NCBI GenBank assembly: GCA_943737045.1
Contig: CALSFV010000208.1
Location: 744,001 to 808,000, forward strand
Source of the DNA: Parapristionchus giblindavisi
Lineage: Eukaryota > Nematoda > Chromadorea > Rhabditida > Diplogasteridae
DNA: 64,000 nt
Direction: 5' to 3'
The notes under the pieces were generated by a model that was not told where the DNA came from, did not search any database, and saw nothing but the letters and a program-made list of their open reading frames with translations. How positions within the stretch are numbered: the stretch's first letter is position 1; each line of letters starts with the position of its first letter. Below, piece by piece: positions 39,655 to 52,300 of this stretch. The position numbers and the translations under genes are program-made.

Positions 39655-42600
39655 CTAGAAGAGTTTGCGAGGTTTGGCACAAAAGTCCTCCCACGCCTCG
39701 AGTCCGTCTTGAACCAGAGGATTGATCACGGTAGCATGATCGAGAAGAGCTTCGAACGAAATCTGTAAAGCTATACAAGTAAAACGGTACAATTATTAGA
39801 ATTATCACTGGCCTAGCAGTGATCAACCGTAGGACTTCGTGTGTCTTGAATAACGGGTTGTACCTTTACCTTTTGCCTTTTACAGTTATTAAAAGTAATT
39901 AATAGTTGATGCGCACCCATAAACAAACTATGACTGGGGGGAATGAAGACCGAATATAACTCATGATGAATGCTCTCTAACTCTCTAAATCTCCCGTTTT
40001 CCCTCACTCTCTTCATGTTCTTCGCTCCTCATTCGGTCTGTTTACTCTGGTATTTCAGTAAGGCTGAACAGCAAACGGTGCAAATTGTGTGTTCTTTCTC
40101 TCTCCTCTCCTCTCGATCGGAGTCCTCTTTCTGATCTCATTCTCCTTTTTTTCGGCTGTCGTTGTTCTCAAACGTCGTCTTCGTTCTCGAACCTGTTTGC
40201 ACCCCTCATTCTTCTTCCTCTTTTGAACCATCCCTCTCTCTCCCCCCCCCCCCTTCTTCATCATCTTCTGTTCAACCCTTCACTTTGGCCAATACACAAG
40301 GTAGTTAAAGGTCACTACGGTTCCAATATCGTATAACTTATTGAAAGGAAATGGAGGCGATCAGGGAGGCAAAGATTGGAAAATAAGCTTGTTTTCGACT
40401 ATTCTCACCCATCCTATAACTCTTACAAATAGGAAGGTTCCACTGTGATCAGAGAATGGATGCGGCTGACTCATGGTCGATAGACCTGTCATTGTTACAC
40501 TCAAGAAGACCAGATTATCAGAAGGAAGGAATAAAGGAATGAATCACCTTGGAGAAGAAGAGACGAGCATCGGCGTCCTTCATGAACATACAAAAGGATG
40601 GAGCACGTTTCTGGAATGATGAATGCGATTATGTATTAAATCTTCATTAATATATCTAATCTTTCAGCAAAAAGATGTAGTATTGGGGTACATGCACCGA
40701 ACCGAAAAACCGAAAAGCAAACGATATGGATTTGTTGGAGGTGAATATCGTTTCGGTATTTCTCATCGTTCATCGGTCACTTTAGTTCACTTTAGACATT
40801 ATCTTCTCGATGACCTCCCGGTCACAGACTGATATATTCTCTTCTGTTTGTATTGGTCTATGCTCACATTCGAAGCCGAACTCTCTCGCTCTCTCTGTCT
40901 CTCCTTATCTCTCCCTCACTCCTTTCGTACTCAAGTGTGAATAAGAAGAATGAAGCTAGTGATGGTCCTCGGATAGCCTTCGTCGATCCATTTCAACGGC
41001 GCCCTATTTTGTCTGTTCCCATTGCACTTTGGAGTGGATCCGAATACACAGGATCATCGTCCCTATACCTCATATCACTTCATAGCTCAATACATCATTT
41101 GAGATAGTCCGGAAGAGAAATTGGAGAAGAGGTTCCTGGATGTCATCAAATGGCTTTATCCTCATTCCATGTAAGGAGTCTGGAGACCGGATTAATGCGT
41201 GGCGTGTGTGTGGGAACGGTCAAACAACGAAAGAAGGAAGAAGAAGAAGGTCAGGGGGGGGAGAAGAAGAGACACTAGCGGAGATTCTTTCTCCCTTCGG
41301 AATCACGATCTTCTCTATTCGGCAAATGAGATTCTAGCCGTATTATAGGGACTAAGAGCACGAAACGAAAGGGGGAGCTTAGACGATACCTCTTTGCAAA
41401 CCGCCGCTGAATGATTATCATCGATGAAGGACTCCTCGAAAATCCATTGTCTCTGCGGTTTTCCATCCTCGTTCATCGTAGTGGAAGTGATGAAACAACC
41501 TGAAAATACGGCCGGACTATAGAACGAGCACATCGAAGTACACGAAAGGTGTCTAAGGGCTCATTCGAGTAATAGATAGAAATCATGAACTTTACGTGGA
41601 CATTCCAAGAGTTCCTCTAATCTGCACACATCATCGAACATTTACTACACTTTTTCTCATTACCTCTTTTATATTTGTCCAGGAAATCACAACGGAAGTC
41701 GAGTCGGTTCAGATCCTGCATGATTCCTTCCCCCGTGGCCTTCAGAATGGCCTCCTTCAGACACTGAAAAAAAGATGAAGGATCATTCAATCCAGATTAC
41801 TGCATTTATTACCCAGTATCTGTAGAACATGGTCATCTTCATGGCCTCTGTGGGTTGACTTCTCATTTGTCTGAGTTCTTCAACGGAAGCGGACTTTGCC
41901 ATAGAGTTGATGTACTCATCGGCTGACTTATTGTTGCCTGAATTTGTTAGCGATCGAATATTAAATGTCAGTGATCGTGAAAAGATGACGACATCAGAAA
42001 ATATTTGAAATAAACGATTAGTGATCAGCATAGGTTTTCAAGGACGATGGCAAACCGTTTGCCGACAAACGTGAGGTCGCAAGCGCAGGCAGCAACGTAA
42101 AAATCCTCCACCTACGCTAGTGACGTCACGTTTATCGGCGAACATGTTTACCAACGTTCACAGGTAACAGTGATCATTGAGCACAATTCAAAGATAAGAG
42201 ATGAGACTTGAAAAAGAAACAAACATTGGGTATCATCGTAAAATAAACAAAGGATCACTCACGTTCCTTGTCGAGTCTCATCACATCAACGCCTACTTTA
42301 GCCGTGCAGCTGCTGGCGAAAGCCACATAGTTTCCCTGAAACATAAATTTAATATTATTATTATAGCCATAGAGTTGAATTGAATTGAATTGAGTAATCC
42401 AAAAAACAAGGAGATGAGAATGAGAACATCAAGGTTTGTTATTACACGAAAAAATAATAGTGTAAATAATGAGAGGGCACCGCGATAGTTATCTAGTGAG
42501 GGTGTTTTTAGCGCCCCTCTCTGTTTATACAGGAAACGTACTTGATGTGAGATGTTGATGCCAAATCTGGCGTTCTCCGGAGTGACCGTGAATGGTTTTC

Positions 42601-43429
42601 CTCTCTCGGTCCTTCCGAATGTGATGTCCTCCCATTTACAGTTGGAAAACTGAATGAGCTATGTTTGTTCAATAAGCGATACCGTATTTGTCATTTCATT
42701 CAAGATAATATCGCATGATTCCTATCATGAATCATTAGCTTGATCTTCTCAGTATCTTATCGAAGGGACATCGATTCGTTCATAGTAAAGCAAGAAAGAG
42801 AAAGAAGATTTCGAATGCGATAGTATGAACACGATCTTCTATTCTTGATAATTGTGTGCACAGTACCCTACTCCGTTTACATAATGACCATCGTTTAAAA
42901 TAAGTATGGCTAGAACTGAGCCATTACCTTCCTAACTCCTTCTCTCATTAGAAGTCTGCCATAGAGTGCCGCCAACGCGTCCTCCTTGTGCCTCATCTTA
43001 CTTAATTTGTCGAATTCCTCTTGTGTAATACATTGAACTCCCTTACGGTATAGTTTCTCCAACTGCAAGGGATAGATGATCAATATTCAGGTTGTGTATT
43101 ACGCCCTCGCGTGACTAAATCCTCTAATTGTGGGGTGTGTTTGTTTCTGTGTGGTTTGTGATGATTGTATTAAGATGATCATCTGTTAGATGAGACGATC
43201 AAAGAGTAAGAAATGAGCACAGTGGAGCACGAAAAGTGCAAGGAAACGAATAATGGCCATTGGAGGGGGGAACATAGTCCATACAAATGATGACTAACCT
43301 GAGCATGCTCAAAGGCACTCGACAGACTCACTGCCCATCTCGAACATTTGCATTGTTCACCACTGCATAGAACACAAATCAATACTACAAACGAGGTTAG
43401 GTTTGATACCTGTTGTGAGTGACCGTCAT
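39655..43429 (-). CDS. 4'-phosphopantetheinyl transferase, AASDHPPT/Lys5 type, 301 aa
   Basis: Ten exons: 43410-43429, 43299-43362, 42928-43062, 42542-42649, 42263-42335, 41813-41937, 41664-41763, 41390-41499, 40548-40610 and 39655-39762 (906 nt, in phase). The enzyme transfers phosphopantetheine from CoA to a Ser of carrier domains, such as cytosolic fatty acid synthase and mitochondrial acyl carrier protein. Landmarks in order are RWAVSL near the start, FGRTERGKPF, FGINISHQGNYV, GVDVM (Asp126, Mg2+) and YWCLKEAILKATG (Glu179, Lys183). These match the Asp, Glu and Lys spacing of the human enzyme (Asp129, Glu181, Lys185), and the length (301 vs 309 aa) fits. It should be cytosolic. The start Met is followed by only six codons before the first intron; no better one is seen. 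Confidence 0.95.
42042..42159. repeat. 118-bp foldback repeat in a transferase intron
   Basis: The arms at about 42042-42080 and 42121-42159 are diverged inverted copies (core GCCGAYAAACGTGA) around a loop of about 40 bp. It lies in the intron between exons 5 and 6 of the transferase gene and looks like a small non-autonomous inverted-repeat element; no target-site duplication is evident. Confidence 0.7.
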
Positions 43430-43553
43430 TGCAGTCAGGTGAAGAGGAGCAAAACGGATGAGTTGGCAAGGGGAGAGAAGAGAACTGAAAGTAGGAAAGA
43501 AGAGGAAAAGGCGGTCGAGATAGATGAAAAGAAGCGATAGGGTTATAGTAGAA

Positions 43554-43568
43554 GGGGGGGGGGGGGGG
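43554..43568. repeat. Poly(G) run, 15 bases
   Basis: Fifteen consecutive G on the plus strand within a purine-rich tract. Such a run could form G-quadruplex structures and is prone to length error in assembly. Confidence 0.95.
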
Positions 43569-44242
43569 AGAAAAGGGACTCGTCCTCCTTCTCTATTCCC
43601 TCCTCCCTCTTTCCTCTTTCTTTTCTTCTTTTCCTCTTCGATCCAAGGCCGATGAATGATCCTCTCGTTGCATTGAGGTCAGAGGATTGACTACCTGTGT
43701 GCTATATGAGGAGAATGAGTGACAGAGGGAACAGAGTAGTTAGAGATGATACAGATTACAGTACCGCTCATAGTCATCCTGATGCTGCGGGAACTTTGTT
43801 CATCAAGCGACGATTATTTACTACGGGTCAAGTGGCAGCAAGTACAGAACAATGACAGAATATTAGATTGAAATACGAGAATTGAGGATGCGCAGTGTTG
43901 TTATTGTTGATACAGAATACTCCTGGTATCGTATTGTGTAAATCGAACCATATGGGGACTCTCACTTTCAATCTATTATCTCCCATCCTATCCCTGTGAG
44001 AACTAGGCTGGTTCCGATCCTTTGTTCTTATTGTTGTGTAAGTCATGGATGTTATGCATCGGGATCGTCGTCAGGGATCGGATAAAAATGATCGAGTTGT
44101 AGACAACAATTTCATGTATACTGTTGTTGTCCCTACACATTCCTCTACTTTTTTCAAACCTTGACGTTGTTCATTTATTTGTTTCAGGTTGTTTGTAAAA
44201 TAAATAGCTTTATTTCCAAAAGAATATGCGTTGCACAGAATT

Positions 44243-44270
44243 CCCCCCCCCCCCCCCGGGGTTTTTTTTT
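44243..44270. repeat. C15-G4-T9 homopolymer block
   Basis: Fifteen C, then four G, then nine T. It is probably a replication-slippage site or an assembly-sensitive position. Confidence 0.95.
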
Positions 44271-46325
44271 ACCGTAAAAAAGTTGTCCGATTTTTTTCGA
44301 AATGTATTTTGTTTGCACAACCCTGCTCTTGGCATGTCGGAAAAATGTTTATGTTCTCTTCAAATCTGTGATAAAGGTAGAGAACATCACAGGAAATGAA
44401 AGAACTATAATTAAATTAATGATAGTTGCATCATGCCTTTAAAGATCAGTGATTACGAGAAATAACTGAGTGATAAGCAAGGGAAGAAAGAGACAACGCC
44501 ACTCCTAATGTGCGTATTTTACTAAATTTGAGAGGTGATCATTTTGAACGTCGGAACAAACATCAAATTATGTTGTCTAGGATATATTATAGTACGCAAT
44601 TGTGACTGTGTTCTGATACTCTCGTGTTATTTGTTATCGTACGTACAGTGTATGTTACGTCAATCCGTTCACAGATTGTTATAGGGACACCCTCGTAGAG
44701 ATCAACATGCACAGAATTTTCAGCAACGAACTCCATTTTATATCATAGATCTTACATATTTCCCCCGATCTTTGTGATTGATCTTGGAGATTTTTAATTA
44801 TATAAAAGATCCTACGAAGGCATATTAAATTGACATCACAAGACTTCCGATGAATGAAGTACTAAGATATTTTGTGAGATAAGAATCTAAATATTCATGA
44901 GTTATGCAAATACAAAGATCAATAATTTAATTGACATTCATACTACTGTGTTGGTGATTTTGAGCAGTTTGTTGTGCGTGCCTAACACGCACTTACACGT
45001 CGTTTTAAGGAGCAATTTGCTTAATATTGTAATGATGACACTTTTTTTGAATATTATTTCAAACAAATCACATTTTATCGTGTTTCCACTTTCGTTCATT
45101 ATTTCAATGAAAATTGAACTTCGATATCAGGGATGGTTACAACTACAATGAATAGGATATCATATAGTATAGGTCCTAGACTTTCAAGGAACATGCCAAG
45201 ATTGTTGGGATTTCGGACAGAAAGCATCATATGGGTAAATGGTAGCTCGCTTGACAATAAAGACAAAACAAATGGGTGGACGCGAGAGCTTCTTCGCTGT
45301 TAACTTGTGGCATATTTAGTGGGTACTTGAAAAGAGTCTCTTTGTTCCTTTTATGTTAAAAAATACAAGGGAAGTAAATATTTCAGTGGGCATTGTGATC
45401 TTCTACGAATGAAACAGTGGCTGCATAAGAAAGATGGCCGAATAACTTACGAGTAGAGAGGGATTAGCATCGGGTGTAAGAGAACAATGAATGAAATGAT
45501 CAAAGTAGGTTGTGGATAGAAACAGGGGTTCAGTACCAGAGAGGCAAAACAAACGAATACATAGAAATTTATGGGAAGAATTGGAAGAACCGGGCGGTGA
45601 ATGCAGGCATACAATGTTTTCATCTGGTGGATAAGGGGATGATTGGGAGCTTCTTGAGTAATAGAAAGGAGAGAGATGGGATGGACAATTGATTCGAACC
45701 CGGAACGAAAGGGTGTAGTTCTCAATGGGGGAAAAGACAATGGATACGGTAAGAGATATATGGAATTGTGATTGGCATCTTATCTTCTACTTCAAGCTTT
45801 GCCCTTCTTTATCTTCTTTCTATTGATCGATGCCGTATGAATTATGGAAAATCATATTTTCCTATGTTTCATTCGATCAAAGAAAGGACAGAAAAAACGC
45901 AAAGTTCGAGGAATACACCGTATGAATGGTTTGCTCCCAATAGTTTCCCCGATAGGGCGACTCCAATATTCAAAAATCACTCATACTTTTTTCAACCAAT
46001 GGGAAAAGATTGTGGAAGCAGTCAGAGAACAACTTGAACGTAATGCAAAACGATAAAGAGTTGGCGAGACGATTGAACTATACTTATGAAGTTAGAACAT
46101 ATGTGAAAAGATAATTAGTATGGAAATGACTAGAGAAGAGGCAAATAACAAAATTTTGTCGATGCATGTGAGAGGGTATCGAATTATTGGATATATCTCT
46201 AGCTTTAGCAACAATATATTATACTACAATTTCTGTACCCTAAATATCAGGACAATACTAGGAAAAGGACGTGGTCTTATCCTTTAAGGATTTGTTTACG
46301 GATTGAAGATCAGTTACAGGGAAGC

Positions 46326-49300
46326 TTATTGACCACGGAGTCTTGGAGGATCAGAGAGATCAAGGATCTGGAAAAGAGTTCGATTACTGATTGAATTCTA
46401 TCAAGTATATAAATTCACAATGATGATTTTCAAGTTTACTGCTAACAATAAGTACAGTAGAAATGAAAATGCACGTTAAGGATACTGTAAACAATTAGAT
46501 TGCTGCCACTGTACCCAACATATTAATGATATGGAATCGATTACAATTCTGCAGTTGAGTGATTACAGAAATCGCTTACACGCACTTTCCTTGGTTCGCT
46601 GTATCTCTATTATTTGAGAGGATCTGCGACTTTTCCGACCAAGGATGCAGAATTTTTAAAGGTAAAAAAACTATTTTATACTAATTCTACCATAAGTACT
46701 GCATGCTTGATTAGAGTTTCCAATCAATAACTGAGACTTTATCACCAAACATTACTTGAAAATGTCAAAAAGTTTCTGGTGATATCGATGTATAAAATTT
46801 CAGATATTGATTTAAACCACTAATCAAGTTTTTAGTATGAAACAGAACTATCCCAATAACCGTCCCAAATTCTGGAACACTGTGAAAACTCGGTTCAGTC
46901 AGATTCTCTCATATTTTGTAACGGTAGTCGTACGCTAGAGTACTGTTACAGTAATTTTCCTGTTTCATAGAGTAATTTCTCCGGCACCACTATTTCGCTA
47001 CATAATGTAGTCATCAGTTTCCTGCTACGATTCGATACATTAAACTGTTTACTTTCCCAATGTCTTGCTTACTCCCGTAACACTATTCCAGCTACAGTAT
47101 ACCTGGCCAACGAAACCGCTCATGGAGAAGTCAGGGGCACGATGTCTCGCTTGTTCGAGGAAGGCATTAGCGAGGAGTTCGGGGTACTTTGGACGTTTGT
47201 TATGGTCTTTCTCAAGACTGAACAGAACAATATTATCGCTTATTTGAATACGAATCATACCATCTATTGACGAAGTTATTCAGTTGAGGAGAGAACGCTC
47301 CCTCTGGGAGTGTGGGAGACGGCTCAGTTACTACCTGAACAGATTTATATTTAAAAATATTATTATTATAAATCTTAAATTTAATATAGCTCGATTTTTA
47401 CTTTATTTTGATCCTTTTTCTACCATAATCCCATTCTCCCTTCATTCTATCGCTTCTCCTCTACCACTCTACTTGATGAGATATTTGGCTTTGTTCATTG
47501 CTTCTCACTATTCTGCATTTATATTGAAGACGAGAAGAGAGAGAAAGGGAATGGGCGAGAGACAGACACAGAAGGGATAGCGGAGAAAAGTACGATTGAC
47601 GTATAAGGAAGAGAAGATATAGTAAGAGGAATGAAGAGAAAATGGAGAAAGTAAGGAGGAAAAGAGAATGGGAATGGGCCGGAAGATGGAGAATGAATGG
47701 CTTGAAGAGATAGAGAAGAAGGAAGGAAAAACGACTATGAATCTATTCCTGTATCCATAAAGTAAAACAAAACTTCTACAGTAGTCTCGTACTAATGAGA
47801 CGAGCAAGACAATCGTAAAGATATGGACATTCGCGATAGGAAGCGAAACAGCCAGTAACAGCATTTATTTCGATTAATATTTTTTTTAATTTTGAATTTC
47901 TCCTATTTAGATATATTTATTGTGTACATAGTCTTTAACTTCATTTGCATGTTTATCATCTATATTGTACCTGTTTCAGTTGTTCGAAAGGATTCTTCCA
48001 CTTGGAATATGGATGAGTACCCGTCGCCACTTCTATCTAGAATTAACATCTATTAATTTAATAACTATTAAAGTATTACTGTTTTAGTTTACATGCAGCA
48101 TAATGTAAAAAATTAAGTACTTCTAAATTAAATGTTAACTAAATCCTCAACAAAAAAAATTTTCATTAAGTCATTGATGAATAAAGAGTTCGCCTCAATA
48201 TCATTTTGGAAATTGTTCACATATGCGATATCATATTGAGAGTTTTTTTAAAGGGTGCTTGGTGCAGTATTCTATCCACAATATTTTTGTTCTTAGGATT
48301 AATTGTGAATGCCATTTGTAATTATGAAATCATGTCGCTGACCATAGTTATTCCTAGACTCCAAACATCTGCCCGTACGTCATACGCCATCTTTGTGTCT
48401 CCATCTATTCTCTCCGGAGGCATGTATGGCTTGCACCCGGCCGATACCTGATTTGTGTCGATAATTACCAATGTGTACTATATGCACATCAAATACTCAT
48501 CAAAACCTGGGCTTTATTTGACATTTTAATGTACTACGAGCTTATTGTGCAGATTTGTTTTGTTGTGTGTCATTCAATGATTACAAATATCAGTATCTAA
48601 ATAATCACTTATGATATTGCAAAGCAGGTGATTTAGTAGATCATTTTGGATGATTTAGTAATGAATTGAGACACAAATAGAACGTATGCTCACAGTTTTA
48701 GCAACACTATTTGTGAGATGGCCAGAGATACCGAAATCGCAAATCTTGATCTGTCCAGCAGCGTTCAAGAGAATATTGGATGGCTTCACATCTCTATGAA
48801 TAAGATTCATCTGCTCCTTCATGAAGTTGAGACCTTCAACGACCTGAATTAAAGCAATTATTGATATCATGATAATGATCACGCCTTTTCTCTTTGGATT
48901 TTGTCCAATATCTCCATTTCTCTTCAGTTTCAGAAGTACTACGATTAGTATGTAGTAGTCTGAGAGTGGCTTTCATCTTCTTCTTTTCATTCTCTCTTAT
49001 TCACATCATTTCAGTGCGAATGAAGTGGAGAAAAGCGAGAACAGAGGAAGAAGAATGGGATAGAATAAAACTGCTACGAAAAACGCCGATAATTTTGATG
49101 CCGTCCTTGTATTATTTTCCTGTTTCGCCTTGTTTTATTTTTCGAAACTCAAATGTTGAATGGGAAAAATCGTATTCATGCTTCAGAAGAACTAAGAATA
49201 GCTAAGAAGATATGTGATATTATATAGGGCAGACAGATGTTATTATATTCGTCTTTACAAACTCTGGAAATTTTTCCCCGCGGGGCACCCTGTCACTCGC

Positions 49301-52300
49301 CCCGCGGGGCACCCTGCCGGGCACCCTGCGGGGCAGCTTGTTGAGTCGCTGAAATGACAGGGTGCCCCGCGGGGTGGCTTGTTTAGACAGGGTGCCCCGC
49401 GGGGTGAGCAACAGGGTACCCCGCGGGGAAACTAAAGGCAGGGGCCCCGCGGGGTAGAGGGCTTAGACAGGGTGCCCCGCGGGGAGAAATTTCCAGAGAA
49501 TTGAAAAGTTCTGTCTGCTTAATTAGTACACTGAATCATTTATGTTTCCTATTGGAAAAGATCAGGGGTACTGTATGAGAGGCTGCTTGTTATTATGGAC
49601 CCCTAAATATCTCGACAGAGAGGTTTACTGGCTTAATCTTCTGTGTCTATCTATCGTCATCCATTTGAAAAGTTTACAATGTAATGCACGAGTCTAAACA
49701 AACAATTGTAAAGTCGAACATAATATCTGTATACCATACAATATCACCTATCTCATTATCTAGTCTGAATATGCCAAATGAACAGCAATTATAGCACTTT
49801 CATTATGATATAGTAGAGGCAGCGACTGAATATACATAAAAGATGCTTTTTCCTTCTTTGGCTCAAAATTGGATCGGATCCATGCATCCTCATACACTCT
49901 ACTAAATAACCTTATCGAGAGACGGGGGATAGAAGGAGGAACAAGCTTACTTACTACTATACCAAAAGGATTACCGTATTGAATGACCAACAATAAGATC
50001 TTTCGACTAATGATACCGACTCCATTAAGGAAAATCTCTGACAAGGGGATGGTCGCAACTGGTCCTGGCCATATGAGATGGCAATAACATGACTAGGATC
50101 AGTTTTCGATGCTGATTACAAATCCGTTTTCAGAAAGTGCCTAATCGACCTGATTTTCGAGGAAATTGATATTTTAAATCGGAAATTCGTGTGGTTTCCT
50201 GCGCAAACCGTCCGGTTGGGCAGGTGAACTCATCTAGAAACTCTCCCAATACTTTACCTTACATTGCCGGATCTTTCCGATGCAGTCCAGATAGTTTGTG
50301 AAGGAAACTACACGACTTTTCGAATTAACAAGCCAAATTTCAATACCGATTTTCTCGAAAATCTGGTCGATTAGGCACTTTCTGAAAACGGATTCGTAAT
50401 CAACATCTAAAACTGATCCTAGTCATGTTATTGCCACCTCATATGACCAGGACCAGTTGCGACCATCCCCTTGTGAGACCTCATCCATTATTTTACGAAG
50501 TATCATAAGCCACTATGAAAGTGGAAATAATAGTATTATTTTCAAGAAGCGGTCATGGCTAGGTTCGGATTAAACGTCAAATCAATAGTCGAATCATAGA
50601 ATGGATGATAAATAATAATACGTTCATTTTTATATTGTAATATATCCTTCATATATACAACCCTTCACTATCGCTTAATAAAACAAAAAATAAAAAATAA
50701 AAAAGGCTTCCGATATCTTTGAATCTTTCATGAAACATATCTCATTCATTATTCCGTTGTCTGCTGTAGGCCATATCAAAAACTGGAATTCTGTATGGAA
50801 GAAATGAGGAGAATCATAATTAATGCACTCGCATTCTTCACTTCTTGTGCTACCCAATTTCCCATTCTGCAGTCAAGATTAATGATCCGCCCACCGTATA
50901 TCTAGCATTCCTACTCCGCCTACTACACGCACATCACCTACCGATAGGCCGAGCTTGGCCAGGAAATACTCTGGAATCTTAATCTTATGGTAGAAGGCAC
51001 GGCGATAGAATTTATCGAGTGAGATGTGCATAACCTGTAATTATCCCGCTTCAATTCCATTCTTGTAAGTAATATTGGCATACCTCCATACAAAGCCAGA
51101 CATCGCCCTCTCGGTACATCGCCCCGTAGAATCGAACCATCTAAAAATACTATACTTGCACATCTGTTCTTGGATATATCTCACTATCGACACACTTTTG
51201 CACCAAGAAACTACGTGCATAAATTAATTACATGAACCGCAGTATCAAGATTGGAATGGGTAGATGAAAGACGAAACAGCAAAGTCTACAAGACTATCAT
51301 TGCGTAAATCTCTTCACCCACTCAATACCCTGTCTAAGGTCATCTCGGACTTGATAAAGGCGGTGTGCATTGCAACTACAGTACACTTTTTCTATGTAGA
51401 ATCAGACAATGTCAAGGACATAAGGATGCGGTAGGATACGGTACCTGTGGACAGCAGTCACTCTTCATGCACGCGTGTAACTCGACGAGCATTCTCTTTT
51501 GTGACTCATCGTTCACTGATGAGTGTATTCTCTGGAATGATCGCATTTACAATTCTGTTCGTGTTCTTCTTCATTTCATTTCACTTGATCTCGAGACACT
51601 GCCAACCATATAAATTCTTCAATTGTATCGATAAACATGTACTCTGTTCAACTATTCAATACATTTCTCTCTATTTCCCTCTTTCTCTGCTCTGTCTGTG
51701 TCTCTTCCCTCGATCATAAACACATTCAATTCTTATCGCCCTTCCTCCTCTTCATATTTGTACCTTTCCCCTCCTATCAATGATCTCTCACTCTTCCATT
51801 CACTAAATAGACGATTAATGAGGAGAAGAGGAGAGGAACGAAGAGGTACGAAGAGGACGGAAGAGGAAAAATAAGAAGAAGAGGATGTCGAGATCGTCCA
51901 AAAAGTGTAATGAGAATGCGCACACAGACAATTAGGTCTCGAATGAAGCATGCATTGATCATAAAGTGGAACTGGCCCGTTTTGGTTATTCCACTCTCTC
52001 TTGCTTTCTCTATCTCTCGCTCTCCTTCGTCTCACTTTCCCATCGATTTCATCAATACTCATCGCTATCTTCGCTGTTTAATCTCACCTTCAAGAAAGAT
52101 CACTTCAATATGCCAATCCCCATTTCAATCTCTTCGATGGTCCATAAACAGAGGGGTGGAAAATGGTGGGAAAAAGATGAGCATAACAGAGATCATGTAC
52201 TTTTCATTCGCGACATTTGAATAAGATTATTGTTGACTAGAAGAGAGATAGAGAGACAGAGTTAGAGAGGTAGGAATCTCTTTGGAGTACTCTAGAAGGG

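Larger units (their letters stand above)
43430..46325. other. Intergenic, no gene seen; homopolymer runs
   Basis: A 2.9-kb gap between the transferase start and the last exon of the kinase gene. It holds a run of 15 G at 43554-43568 and a run of 15 C, 4 G and 9 T at 44243-44270. A pair of overlapping frames at 45768-46056 has somewhat protein-like composition but no partner exons; I leave it uncalled. Confidence 0.5.

Noticed and set aside
45680..45730. tRNA-like T-arm (GGTTCGAATC) on the minus strand
   Set aside because: The bases flanking the loop do not pair and no D or anticodon arm can be drawn.
45768..46056. Two overlapping plus-strand frames with fairly protein-like composition
   Set aside because: No splice partners, no recognisable motif, and the two frames overlap, so at most one could be real. 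Kept only as a note.
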